Shown here: in pieces, positions 1 through 6,800 of the stretch | Layout: every line of letters starts with the position of its first letter | Position numbering within the stretch: position 1 is the first letter of the stretch | Source: a virus | IMG/VR virus record: IMGVR_UViG_3300044695_001680 | Span: 1 to 45,816 of that record | DNA: 45,816 nucleotides | Strand: one strand, 5' to 3' | Notes under the pieces: generated by a model | Seen by the model: only the letters and a program-made list of their open reading frames with translations | The model's database searches: none | Told to the model about the DNA's origin: nothing | Position numbers and translations under genes: made by a program

Positions 1-2
1 CC

Positions 3-26
3 TTGTGATGCGTCCTTGTGTGTCGT
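3..26. repeat. Terminal direct repeat, left copy
   Basis: These 24 bases are identical to the last 24 bases of the window. The two bases before it differ at one position (cc here, ca at the other end). It is best read as the overlap of a circular or circularly permuted assembly; a real tandem 26-bp duplication at the junction is the alternative. The right copy contains the ribosome-binding site of the gene starting at 45793. Confidence 0.85.
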
Positions 27-44
27 AACGGAATAGTTGAGCAC

Positions 45-71
45 AAAAAAGAAGGGGCGGTGAACCCCTTC
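45..71 (-). terminator. Rho-independent terminator
   Basis: On the minus strand a perfect 7-bp stem (GAAGGGG / CCCCTTC) with a 7-nt loop is followed directly by six T residues. It sits just after the stop codon of the gene at 91-846 and would separate that gene from the small early genes that continue past the contig join at 45793. Confidence 0.85.
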
Positions 72-90
72 ATTTGTTATGTGGAATCGG

Positions 91-846
91 TTAGGCAGCA
101 ATTGCTTTCTTGTTATTGTATCCGCTGAACTGTTTATTCTTGCGGCGTGCAATAATAGCCTTGCCCCAATCGCTACCCTTTGGCTGTGTGCCATGAACTA
201 GTAGCGCAAAGGGTTGATCACCGAAACAATGTGAATCATCATGATCAACTTCTAGGCCCACAGCATTAGCCTGTTCTTCAAACATGAACACCTTGCTATA
301 GCGTTTGAAGTATCCCTGCTCGATCAATTGATCATGCTTGCCACCGTATGATGCGGTCATGTAGAAATTATCAGGCAACGCAAGATCAAGAAAGAATGAA
401 AGACTCTTAGAGTAGCAGTAGAACTTTAAATCAGGGTTGCGTTCTGCTACCCTTACCCATGCTTGAAGATACGCAAGAGAAAAGAAGTCGCCGGACTCAT
501 GAATGCGCACCAGCTGTGTATGCTTGGTTCTGTGTGATGCAATGCTCCTTTCCAAGAGATGTACACAGAGATCAACACTATGAGAGAGAGACTCAACAAT
601 GCGTTGTAGATTCTCAGCGCGAGAATTATAGACTGCGTCATATTGAACCTCAGATGATGCTGCAAAACAACGGAAGATTGTGTCCTTGCTATCTTGAATT
701 GTTTGCTTGCCGTCATCATTAACTACAGCAAACGCCTTGCAATACATTGCGCCAGGACATGTACGTCCTGCAGGTAATGAGAAGATTAGAGTATGCTTGC
801 CGAGCTTTGCATTACCCTTTGAAAAGTTAAGCAATTGGAGAGACAT
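91..846 (-). CDS. Conserved phage protein, possibly GP88-like, function unknown
   Basis: A 251-residue protein. The ATG at 846 is chosen over an upstream in-frame start because AAGGAG lies just before it. The N-terminus has the pattern NFSKGNAKLGKHTLIFSLPAG followed by CPGAMYC, so two cysteines close together after a Gly/Pro turn, as in phage proteins of the GP88 type; the assignment is from memory of the pattern and is tentative. The rest is soluble with no membrane segment. It is the largest gene in the early block and is followed immediately by a terminator. The 37-nt gap to the gene upstream (884-1114) contains a leader motif also found before the 1151-1372 gene. No enzymatic role can be stated from sequence alone. 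Confidence 0.8.
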   Translation of the reverse strand: MSLQLLNFSKGNAKLGKHTLIFSLPAGRTCPGAMYCKAFAVVNDDGKQTIQDSKDTIFRCFAASSEVQYDAVYNSRAENLQRIVESLSHSVDLCVHLLERSIASHRTKHTQLVRIHESGDFFSLAYLQAWVRVAERNPDLKFYCYSKSLSFFLDLALPDNFYMTASYGGKHDQLIEQGYFKRYSKVFMFEEQANAVGLEVDHDDSHCFGDQPFALLVHGTQPKGSDWGKAIIARRKNKQFSGYNNKKAIAA

Positions 847-883
847 CGGTGGGCTCCTTGTTTGTTGTGATGAGTGGAAGTGG

Positions 884-1114
884 TTAAGCAAACTCTAGAA
901 CTTCACAGGCAATAACAAACTCTGATTCAATGCCAAAGAACTCAGCGAGATCATCAGAGTTCATTGATTCAATCAATGCCTCATCCACGTCCTTGATGAT
1001 GACTTGATGTGTGCCATCATCTTGTGGGAATGCTGTATCAAACACACCATCCTCCATGTATTCGGAGATCGGTGCATCTTCGTCTAATGTGAAGCGTAGG
1101 TTGAGTGTTTCCAT
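884..1114 (-). CDS. Small acidic early protein, unknown
   Basis: A 76-residue, strongly acidic protein (many Asp/Glu, e.g. LDEDAPISEYMEDG). Its small size, acidity and place in the presumed first-transcribed block fit an early host-takeover or anti-restriction protein of the DNA-mimic sort, but no family is recognised. The start context AACATGGAAAC is almost identical to that of the gene upstream (1151-1372). The leader lacks a good Shine-Dalgarno sequence. Confidence 0.7.
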   Translation of the reverse strand: METLNLRFTLDEDAPISEYMEDGVFDTAFPQDDGTHQVIIKDVDEALIESMNSDDLAEFFGIESEFVIACEVLEFA

Positions 1115-1150
1115 GTTATTGTGTTGTGATTAATGGATTGAAAGGGTCAA

Positions 1151-1372
1151 TCAGCTTGCAATAGGCTCGCCATAGTATACGTCCTTGAGATGCAACTTAA
1201 GCTCAGCTAGTGTGCCCTTGAAACAACGACCACCACGAAAGTTAGTGATCATGTATTCTTTACCCATGCGATGTAGTAAGAAACCACGGGCTGCTAAATA
1301 CTCATAACATTTAGTAGCAGTGCTGGGCTTAACTGAAACTGGATTAAATACTGCAGTTTCCATGTTGTTCAT
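1151..1372 (-). CDS. Small early protein, unknown
   Basis: A 73-residue basic protein and the first gene after the long non-coding region, so probably the first to be transcribed. The pattern KCYEYLAARGFLLHRMGKEYMI looks like a small winged-helix or clamp-like fold, but this is a guess. A second in-frame ATG at 1363 has the same AACATGGAAAC context as the next gene and may be the true start. A 7-bp hairpin (1389-1408) lies just upstream of the start. Confidence 0.65.
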   Translation of the reverse strand: MNNMETAVFNPVSVKPSTATKCYEYLAARGFLLHRMGKEYMITNFRGGRCFKGTLAELKLHLKDVYYGEPIAS

Positions 1373-1388
1373 GTGATGAGTGGAAAGG

Positions 1389-1408
1389 TTCTCTCATTAA
1401 CGAGAGAA
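1389..1408 (-). promoter_or_regulatory. Hairpin in the leader of the first early gene
   Basis: TTCTCTC and GAGAGAA form a perfect 7-bp stem around a 6-nt loop, 17 nt upstream of the ATG at 1372. There is no T-tract after it, so it is more likely an RNA-processing or translation-control hairpin than a terminator. Confidence 0.5.
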
Positions 1409-1414
1409 TAGGTA

Positions 1415-1457
1415 CGGCAGGGATTCGATCCCATAGCGTCGCGCTACTGGAGTGCCG
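1415..1457. other. Three-way-junction-like inverted repeats
   Basis: Two adjacent perfect 5-bp hairpins share the same triloop (plus strand: GGGAT-TCG-ATCCC at 1420-1432 and TAGCG-TCG-CGCTA at 1434-1446). They are enclosed by a 5-bp outer stem, CGGCA at 1415-1419 with TGCCG at 1453-1457. The first hairpin resembles a tRNA T-arm, but no cloverleaf could be built around it. Confidence 0.4.
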
Positions 1458-1558
1458 CCCATTTAGTTTGATGGTGCGTCCGTGATTAAACCTTAGAAAG
1501 TATGCCCTAACCCGCAGTGCTGGAACCCGCTCGACAGCTGCTGCAGCGGCAGTGACCC

Positions 1559-1587
1559 TCTAAGGTGTGCTTTTATTCTATTGTCAA
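1559..1587 (-). promoter_or_regulatory. Candidate sigma70-type promoter
   Basis: On the minus strand TTGACA (1587-1582, perfect -35) is followed after 17 nt by CTTAGA (1564-1559), a poor -10. It would drive the early genes from 1372 downward. Support is only positional and from the hexamers. Confidence 0.3.
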
Positions 1588-1685
1588 GGTTCTTGGATTG
1601 ATGGCGACTTACTGCGCTGATGGCGGCAGGTCTGGCGGGAAGGATTGGCCGGTGTCGTTCCGGCTTCCTGATCGCTTGTTGCCAA

Positions 1686-1713
1686 GTTACAGGCTATTCG
1701 TGGCATCCGTCAA
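1686..1713 (-). promoter_or_regulatory. Candidate sigma70-type promoter
   Basis: Minus-strand TTGACG (1713-1708), 16-nt spacer, TGTAAC (1691-1686). It is one of three TTGAC elements in this non-coding region, reminiscent of the several early host-polymerase promoters at the left end of T7. Confidence 0.35.
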
Positions 1714-1831
1714 CAGACCGTGACCAGTCTCAAGATTGGCACAGTTCTGCAGCGGGCCTGCAGCGGATCAAAGGAGGAACCGCGCGCGATCTATATATGC
1801 GCGCACAGATCACATGGAATTTAAGGGCTTA

Positions 1832-1848
1832 TTGATAATGATTCTCAA
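1832..1848. promoter_or_regulatory. Fur-box-like dyad
   Basis: TGATAATGATTCTCA at 1833-1847 matches the 7-1-7 Fur consensus TGATAATnATTATCA at all but one position, and the dyad extends by one further pair. It lies within a larger inverted repeat (CTTATTG / CAATAAG) about 120 bp upstream of a candidate early promoter. Binding by host Fur is an inference. Confidence 0.35.
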
Positions 1849-1936
1849 CAACAATAAGGCCAGTCAGCCAGCCACTAGACGGCAAAAACCTAGTTGCCAC
1901 TACTAGATACCATAACTAGCGCGGCATTCTGCATAC

Positions 1937-1968
1937 AAAAGGGGGCCATGGGGGGTATTCAGGCCCCC
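1937..1968 (-). terminator. Rho-independent terminator after the late region
   Basis: On the minus strand GGGGGCC pairs with GGCCCCC (7 bp, all G-C) around a 14-nt loop and is followed by TTTT. It lies about 40 nt after the stop of the YkgJ-like gene at 2009 and would end late transcription. Confidence 0.65.
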
Positions 1969-2008
1969 CCACCACTGGCGAATAGGCTTGAGAAATTTCT
2001 GTCAAAAA

Positions 2009-2326
2009 TCACAGGGAGACAAGAAAGCTCTTATCCAACCCCGCTTCTTTGATCATGTAGTTACAAGCATCAGCATTCTGCCTGTACCAAGTACTTTCAT
2101 CAACTCCCAACACCATTCCACCCAACTTGACATTACACAGGATCGGTCGACTGTCATAAACAGAACACTGACCACTCTCCAGCAACATCTCACAGGCTCC
2201 ATTTTCTCTTGTCGAAAAGGGAAACCGCTCCACCAACTCCTTCATAATCGGATGTTGATGATTAGCCTCTAGGATCGTCTGTATGCGACGACAACACTCA
2301 CCGCACCCAGTACACGGAAACTCCAT
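2009..2326 (-). CDS. YkgJ-type Cys-cluster (zinc/iron-chelating) protein
   Basis: A 105-residue protein. The ATG at 2326 is chosen because GGGAGG lies 8 nt before it; an upstream GTG at 2356 is less likely. The N-terminus has the YkgJ signature FPCTGCGECCRR, then a second cysteine set, NGACEMLLESGQCSVYDSRPILC, which gives the usual spaced Cys ligands of the family. Family members are thought to bind zinc or an Fe-S cluster; their biochemical role is poorly defined. It follows thyX with a short gap and is the last gene before the terminator. Its closeness to a Fur-like site and the presence of a metal-dependent ribonucleotide reductase elsewhere suggest, but do not show, a metal-related role. 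Confidence 0.8.
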   Translation of the reverse strand: MEFPCTGCGECCRRIQTILEANHQHPIMKELVERFPFSTRENGACEMLLESGQCSVYDSRPILCNVKLGGMVLGVDESTWYRQNADACNYMIKEAGLDKSFLVSL

Positions 2327-2359
2327 TACAGGCACCTCCCAGGCCCTTCTAGACACCTC

Positions 2360-3049
2360 TCAGTCATCACTCCACATCGCCTCACAAACATCCGGTATTT
2401 GCGAATAGAGAATGTCTTGAATTTGACCAGCAATCACTGCGTGTTCCTTCTGTGTGCCATTAGCAGTCCTAAGATCACAATAATGCAACCAAGAGCGAAT
2501 CGATCCATTCATGTACAGCTTGGTTGGAGCAGCCAATGGCAGGACTTCTCTGGCACATTCTTTAGCAATACCAGCATCCAGCATGTCTCGATACAACCGA
2601 TAACTATGCACGTAGTGCTTAGCAATCTCAACCTCAAACTTCTTAGCCAACACCTCATCCAGATCATCCACACTGTTCTGTCGATTCTTCAGATCCTGTG
2701 TCCTTAGATGTGGGATCTCTGGCATTTCAGTTACTGCTGCATAGCGTTGACTGAACTCTTGAAAGCTGAAGCTACGGTGTCTAAGGATCTGAGCTGCAAT
2801 ACTGCGAGTTGTCTCAATCTCTACGCACATATTAACCATTTCAAACGGGGACCAATGTTGATGCTCGATTAGATACCTAATGAGTTTTGGTGCTGAGGTA
2901 GTGTTTGATTGGTTAGAGGGGTTAGACACCCTGGCCATGTAAGAGATGAGGTCTTCAGCGTTGGGAGTGATGTGGATGAGTGATGCCGTATGGGTCATTG
3001 AGTAGCTACTGGTTGGAATTTTTAGTAATAAGAATGAATCCTGTATCAT
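2360..3049 (-). CDS. thyX: Flavin-dependent thymidylate synthase ThyX
   Basis: ThyX methylates dUMP to dTMP using FAD, NADPH and methylene-tetrahydrofolate, supplying thymidylate for phage DNA synthesis. The protein (229 residues from this start) carries the diagnostic motif RHRSFSFQEFSQRY near residues 90-103, matching RHRxxSxxxxSxRY, which binds FAD and dUMP. The ATG at 3049 is preceded by GAAGGG at good distance; an in-frame ATG at 2998, without a ribosome site, would remove 17 residues and begin at the conserved core. The ribosome site of the 3049 start lies in the loop and 3' arm of a hairpin (3054-3073), one of three with the same loop. ThyX is common in cyanophages, but its place after terminase, away from the nucleotide genes at 30-33 kb, is notable. 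Confidence 0.95.
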   Translation of the reverse strand: MIQDSFLLLKIPTSSYSMTHTASLIHITPNAEDLISYMARVSNPSNQSNTTSAPKLIRYLIEHQHWSPFEMVNMCVEIETTRSIAAQILRHRSFSFQEFSQRYAAVTEMPEIPHLRTQDLKNRQNSVDDLDEVLAKKFEVEIAKHYVHSYRLYRDMLDAGIAKECAREVLPLAAPTKLYMNGSIRSWLHYCDLRTANGTQKEHAVIAGQIQDILYSQIPDVCEAMWSDD

Positions 3050-3053
3050 TCAG

Positions 3054-3073
3054 ATGGCCCTTCAAGAGGCCAT
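3054..3073 (-). promoter_or_regulatory. Common-loop hairpin 1, over the thyX ribosome site
   Basis: On the minus strand ATGGCC / GGCCAT (6 bp) encloses the 8-nt loop TCTTGAAG. The GAAGGG that serves the ATG at 3049 spans the end of the loop and the 3' arm, so folding would hide it. Same loop as the hairpins at 3145-3166 and 3226-3247, with a different stem. Confidence 0.7.
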
Positions 3074-3144
3074 TCAGATGATCTCGATTCAGTCTTCCTC
3101 TAATTCAATTTCTAATTAATAAATTAAAGGAGATTGGATTAAGA

Positions 3145-3166
3145 GATATCCATTCAAGAGGATATC
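3145..3166 (-). promoter_or_regulatory. Common-loop hairpin 2
   Basis: GATATCC / GGATATC (7 bp, perfect) around the 8-nt loop TCTTGAAT on the minus strand. The stem shares no sequence with hairpins 1 and 3 but the loop does, the pattern expected of a structure kept by selection. Confidence 0.75.
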
Positions 3167-3225
3167 CAAGATCCACTACTAGTTGAATTACTATTTTGTG
3201 TCTTTTGATTTACTAGTACTCACGG

Positions 3226-3247
3226 GATGTCAATTCAAGATGACATC
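3226..3247 (-). promoter_or_regulatory. Common-loop hairpin 3
   Basis: GATGTCA / TGACATC (7 bp, perfect) around the 8-nt loop TCTTGAAT on the minus strand. It lies 110 nt after the terminase stop codon and 81 nt from the centre of hairpin 2. Confidence 0.75.
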
Positions 3248-3356
3248 TATAGAGGGGGAGTTGGGGATCACGTCTACGTGAGACACGACTCCCCATTGTC
3301 TTCCCGCTCCCGCTTATAGTGTCGGGTCAACCAGAAGCCTTCCAATGACTAGTGTC

Positions 3357-5102
3357 TTAAAGTGAGACCCATTTAATACTGCGCCTTGGATTTGTGGCTC
3401 CTCTAGCGGTTCTGCGTTGCTCCAGATCGAAGCCCATCACAAGGTGGTTAGCGGCGCTCTGGGGGTCATCCATCCAGGAGTCGAGCATGTCCTGCCAATC
3501 TTCCATCCGACGTTGTTTCACGGTCTCGTGGGCGCTGATGGACATGGCATCAGTGAAGTATTTAACGCCTTGGGCTAGGGAGTCCAATCTGTCGTCATGT
3601 TTAACGGCACCTTTCTCCCGGCACATGCGGGACATCTGGTAGAAGAGCATGTAGAGCAGGCGATCTTCTGGTGGGGCATCTTTATTGGAGGCGTAATCCC
3701 ACTCCACGACACCACGATCAAAGATCAAGCGGTGTTGGTTCATGACCGGCTCTAGGGCATCGATGATGCGGTCCTCTTTCCTTACATTAGCTCGCACCTC
3801 TTCAACATCTATGGCTTGTTTGGTTTGTTGGAGGTGTTTCTTAAAGAGTTCAGCAACGATGCCATCACCAAAGTTGGTCTCAATGAGCAGTTTGGTGACG
3901 TTATACTTCTTGCAACCTCTCAGGATATCAAGGAGGGTGGCGTCGCTGTAACCATCACGGAATGCACGGACTTCATGGACATAGAGGAAGCCATTGCGTT
4001 GGGAGATGTAGGTAGCTGCTGTTTCGTCAGTACCACGACCTGAGGGGTCAACGGAGCAGATGGTTTCAGTGTATGGACCCCACTCACCTTGGAGTTGCAT
4101 TGGTGAGTAGAAGTAGTCCGCCGGTAGGCCAACTGTAGGCAAGTCTTTGAGGATATTGCGAGGATCGCTGCACCACACCACAGCATCTGGTGCTTGAGTT
4201 GGGTTAACTGAGGTGACAACAAGGTCGGAGAACTTAAGTGGGAACTTCTCAGCGTCACTTAGCGCAGTATCAAGCTGGAATTGAAGCATGAAGTTGCTTC
4301 TACCCATGGCTGCTTCTCGTTCCAGCAGATCATCATCCTTAAATCGATCAGGATCAGTGGGAGACCACTCCTCTACTCCCATCTCGATGTCTTCTACGAT
4401 TTGTGGAGCGAGAAGACCTTCGTATTGGGAGAGCTTGTCTTTACGTGGATACCTAGACGGCCAGACAAAGGGACGGTAGTTACGCTCAGCTAGTTTGCGG
4501 TAGATGGTGAAGGTAGTCTGAGGTGTACCGAGGTACATGATTCGACTGTCCTTCTTTGGTGTGAGGATGGATTCAGCTTCGGTGCAGAGTTGAAGAAGCT
4601 TCTCTCGCATCATTTCAGTCATTGAGTTACCAGGAACTTCAATGTCATCAAGAATCATGAGGTCAGCACGAGAACCCGTAAGTTGTCCTGTAATACCGAC
4701 ACTCTTTACGGAAGGTGCTTGGTGAGGGGAGCAGTTCACATCAAAGGAAATACGAGACCAACGGGAGTCATCCGACTTTGGTTTTAGATGGCTTAGCCAT
4801 GGGGTCTCGATGATCAGCTTCTGAAGGAAGATTGACATGTTGTCAGCTCGTTCCTTAGAGGCTGAGATGATCATGATCTTCTTCTCTGGATTGTTAAAGA
4901 GTGTCCAGAGAACGAAGGCACCAGTGATCCAGCTTTTACCGACTCCTCGGAAGGCTTGGATCTGAAGACGTTTCGGACCGCTTTGTAGGTAGTCAGCGAT
5001 GGCGTATTGAGCACGAGTTGGGGAGGGAAGATCAAGCTGCTGCCACAGGGCTTGGAGAAACAGCTTGAAATCGTCCCTGAGGGCCGTTAAAACATCACTC
5101 AT
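3357..5102 (-). CDS. terL: Terminase large subunit (T7 gp19-like)
   Basis: The packaging motor: an N-terminal ATPase that drives DNA into the prohead and a C-terminal nuclease that cuts concatemers. The Walker A motif FRGVGKSW is near residue 54, Walker B LMILDDIE near 150, and an RNase H-fold nuclease acidic motif SVDPSGRGTDE near 353. About 581 residues from the ATG at 5102, close to T7 gp19. Alternative in-frame ATGs exist at 5114 and 5147; none has a good ribosome site. A stem with a short T-run (5117-5146) lies in the leader if the 5102 start is right and could moderate expression. Preceded by a disordered protein (5176-6471), two HNH-type proteins and the presumed small subunit. Confidence 0.95.
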   Translation of the reverse strand: MSDVLTALRDDFKLFLQALWQQLDLPSPTRAQYAIADYLQSGPKRLQIQAFRGVGKSWITGAFVLWTLFNNPEKKIMIISASKERADNMSIFLQKLIIETPWLSHLKPKSDDSRWSRISFDVNCSPHQAPSVKSVGITGQLTGSRADLMILDDIEVPGNSMTEMMREKLLQLCTEAESILTPKKDSRIMYLGTPQTTFTIYRKLAERNYRPFVWPSRYPRKDKLSQYEGLLAPQIVEDIEMGVEEWSPTDPDRFKDDDLLEREAAMGRSNFMLQFQLDTALSDAEKFPLKFSDLVVTSVNPTQAPDAVVWCSDPRNILKDLPTVGLPADYFYSPMQLQGEWGPYTETICSVDPSGRGTDETAATYISQRNGFLYVHEVRAFRDGYSDATLLDILRGCKKYNVTKLLIETNFGDGIVAELFKKHLQQTKQAIDVEEVRANVRKEDRIIDALEPVMNQHRLIFDRGVVEWDYASNKDAPPEDRLLYMLFYQMSRMCREKGAVKHDDRLDSLAQGVKYFTDAMSISAHETVKQRRMEDWQDMLDSWMDDPQSAANHLVMGFDLEQRRTARGATNPRRSIKWVSL

Positions 5103-5175
5103 AGGGGAAGGCATGGAAAAGCCCCCACAGGCGTGCTGCAGGGGCATATAGAGGGGTCTCAGCGTTAATTAAAGG

Positions 5176-6471
5176 TCAGTCGTTATACCGACGCTTGCGC
5201 CGACCATATTCATTAACCTTCTTTTGGTCAATCTTTTTGGCATCAAGCTTGCTGCCGTCGACCTTGGTGGATGGGCTGTAGAGATCCGACTTGGTATCGA
5301 AGTTTTTAGCAGTCTTTGTTTGATCAGGTGCTTGACCAGGCTTGTAGCCAAACGTCTTTTCAAACAGGTTGCCACGATAGTTCTTATCTTGGTTCTTCAT
5401 GCCTGCATCGGATGACGCCATAGCAGCCCTCAGAGAAGGCCGAGGTAGCGAGCGAGGTGAGGAAGAGCCGCTGGAGGTGGAGGAACCGCTAGAACCGGTG
5501 GAGCGGGTGCGAGCGGGGTCACTAGCTTTTGGTTTTTCAAACCTCTTGTCAGATGAACCGCTATTCATCAGATCGCGTGAAGCAGGGATGGCTGGTTTGG
5601 CCTTTGCTGCGTTGGCTGGTTTGGCACCAGTGCTTGTACCACCACTCTGACGGTAACCGTGGCGCCCACCGGGGGCGGTCTTATCACCGGTTGCTTTGGA
5701 TACGCTTCTGCCGAGCTGTTGCAGAGACGTAAGAAGGTTGTCTTTGGGGTTAGCTACCTTCTTGGCTTGATCCCACGCCGCTGCTGCAGTCCCAAGGAGG
5801 GTGAGTTTGCTGCCAAGCGAACCAGCACCTTTTGCAGCTTTAGCAGCCCCACCAGCCATATCTTTAGCGGATGGGAGCATTGGCCGACTAGGACCGGGTC
5901 GGCCTGTACGCACACCTGATCCACGGACCGTGTCTGCACCTCCAGTGCCACCAGGGAGTTTAGGCGGCGTCTTTGCTCCAGACAGTTTTGTCTGGGATGA
6001 CTGCGGACCAGCTGCAAGCTTGTTGCTATTTCCAAGATCCGTGACCTTCACTTGCCGCACAGGCTGCTCACCCCACGGTTGACTGGAGTTCCCTACCCGA
6101 CTACCACCTTGAATGCTCGGAGGCAGTTGACGACGAGGCCCGATTGGTTTTTGTCCAGTTGTAAGGCCTCCACCAGCACCAGCAGTACGAGTACCAGATC
6201 CACGAGTACCTTCAGCTGCCTTATCAAGTTTATCTTGTGCGTTACCTCGACGGATGAATCCTTCCATCCCACGGCTGATAATCCGCTGGTTATTAGCAGC
6301 TTGAGCGCGAGTAGTATTGGCTCGCTGACCACGAGCTTGACGGCTGTTGCCAGAGCTACCACCGCTGGCTGGGAGTTGCTTGCTGGACGCCTTTTTGACT
6401 TGCTGTTGTTGAGCCCGCAGTTGCCGTTGGCGTTGCAACATGGTGGGCTTTTTAGGTTTATTGGGGGCCAT
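5176..6471 (-). CDS. Large disordered, basic protein of unknown function
   Basis: A 431-residue protein made almost entirely of low-complexity sequence rich in Gly, Ser, Ala, Lys, Arg, Gln and Pro, with no predicted globular domain. A short Ala-rich stretch near residues 210-240 could form a helix, and the C-terminus ends in a basic GRRKRRYND. Its strong positive charge suggests binding to DNA or to the capsid interior. It is coupled to the HNH gene upstream (TAATG overlap) and sits just before terL, so it is probably a late protein linked to packaging or the virion. No family is recognised; the long open frame and tight spacing support it as a real gene. Confidence 0.75.
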   Translation of the reverse strand: MAPNKPKKPTMLQRQRQLRAQQQQVKKASSKQLPASGGSSGNSRQARGQRANTTRAQAANNQRIISRGMEGFIRRGNAQDKLDKAAEGTRGSGTRTAGAGGGLTTGQKPIGPRRQLPPSIQGGSRVGNSSQPWGEQPVRQVKVTDLGNSNKLAAGPQSSQTKLSGAKTPPKLPGGTGGADTVRGSGVRTGRPGPSRPMLPSAKDMAGGAAKAAKGAGSLGSKLTLLGTAAAAWDQAKKVANPKDNLLTSLQQLGRSVSKATGDKTAPGGRHGYRQSGGTSTGAKPANAAKAKPAIPASRDLMNSGSSDKRFEKPKASDPARTRSTGSSGSSTSSGSSSPRSLPRPSLRAAMASSDAGMKNQDKNYRGNLFEKTFGYKPGQAPDQTKTAKNFDTKSDLYSPSTKVDGSKLDAKKIDQKKVNEYGRRKRRYND

Positions 6472-6800
6472 TACTTAATCCAAGATAAAATGAGTTGTTC
6501 CTTTTGTGGGTTCACACCAAACGTAGTTCTCATGAATGAGAGCCAGTTTTGACTTCCTTTTGCCTGATTACACGATCTACAACTTGGTACAAGATTTGAG
6601 GTGAGGTCAGCTCCTCCGAATACTTTGGGTCGTACATGATCAAGTGTGAGTTCATTAGCGTCATAAGTTTCTCCGCAGTAAACGCATTGACAATCAAAGT
6701 GCTCTTTAATAGCACGTCTCCATAGACGCTTGGCTTCGGGAGATGTCATGGTTATTAGGTTTTGGAGATAGTGATCAGGCGTAGGAAACAGTGGGGTCAT
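6471..6800 (-). CDS. HNH endonuclease
   Basis: A 109-residue protein with a classic HNH fold core: CQCVYCG, then LTLDHVRPKVFGG (the catalytic His within DH), then SNLVPSCRSCNQAKGS. The two CxxC pairs form the structural zinc site. Its start overlaps the previous stop (TAATG at 6800) and its stop overlaps the next start. HNH proteins encoded beside terminase genes assist DNA cleavage during packaging in several phages; a free-standing homing endonuclease is the other possibility. The neighbourhood favours a packaging role but does not prove it. Confidence 0.9.
   Translation of the reverse strand: MTPLFPTPDHYLQNLITMTSPEAKRLWRRAIKEHFDCQCVYCGETYDANELTLDHVRPKVFGGADLTSNLVPSCRSCNQAKGSQNWLSFMRTTFGVNPQKEQLILSWIK

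Larger units (their letters stand above)
1373..2008. other. Long non-coding region, probable site of physical genome ends and early promoters
   Basis: About 636 bases without a convincing gene on either strand. Reading toward lower coordinates it holds a terminator (1937-1968), a Fur-box-like dyad (1832-1848) inside a wider inverted repeat, a GCGCGC stem with an AT-rich 11-nt loop (1782-1804), three TTGAC elements that could be -35 boxes (near 2000, 1708 and 1582), and two short hairpins (1420-1446). In T7-like genomes the late genes end and the early genes begin at the terminal repeat, and here the late block (terminase, thyX) ends at 2009 while the early block starts at 1372. The direct terminal repeat is therefore inferred to lie here. 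Confidence 0.6.
3050..3356. other. Structured intergenic region between terL and thyX
   Basis: About 307 bases with no gene found. It contains three hairpins with an identical loop (listed separately), an AT-rich middle (3108-3130), and a G/C-rich double inverted repeat at 3255-3294 (outer GGGGAGT / ACTCCCC, inner CACG / CGTG). The last has no T-tract. Just after the terminase stop the minus strand reads CCGACACTATAAGCGGGAG (3324-3306), which loosely resembles a T7-class promoter core, but no second copy was found to support this. Confidence 0.6.

Noticed and set aside
1420-1432. tRNA gene suggested by a T-arm-like GGGATTCGATCCC
   Set aside because: No acceptor stem, D-arm or anticodon arm could be fitted on either strand.
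1620-1905. Plus-strand frames in the non-coding region with an AAGGAGG-like sequence nearby
   Set aside because: The ribosome-like site is not at a useful distance from any start, the peptides look random, and strand is opposite to all genes.
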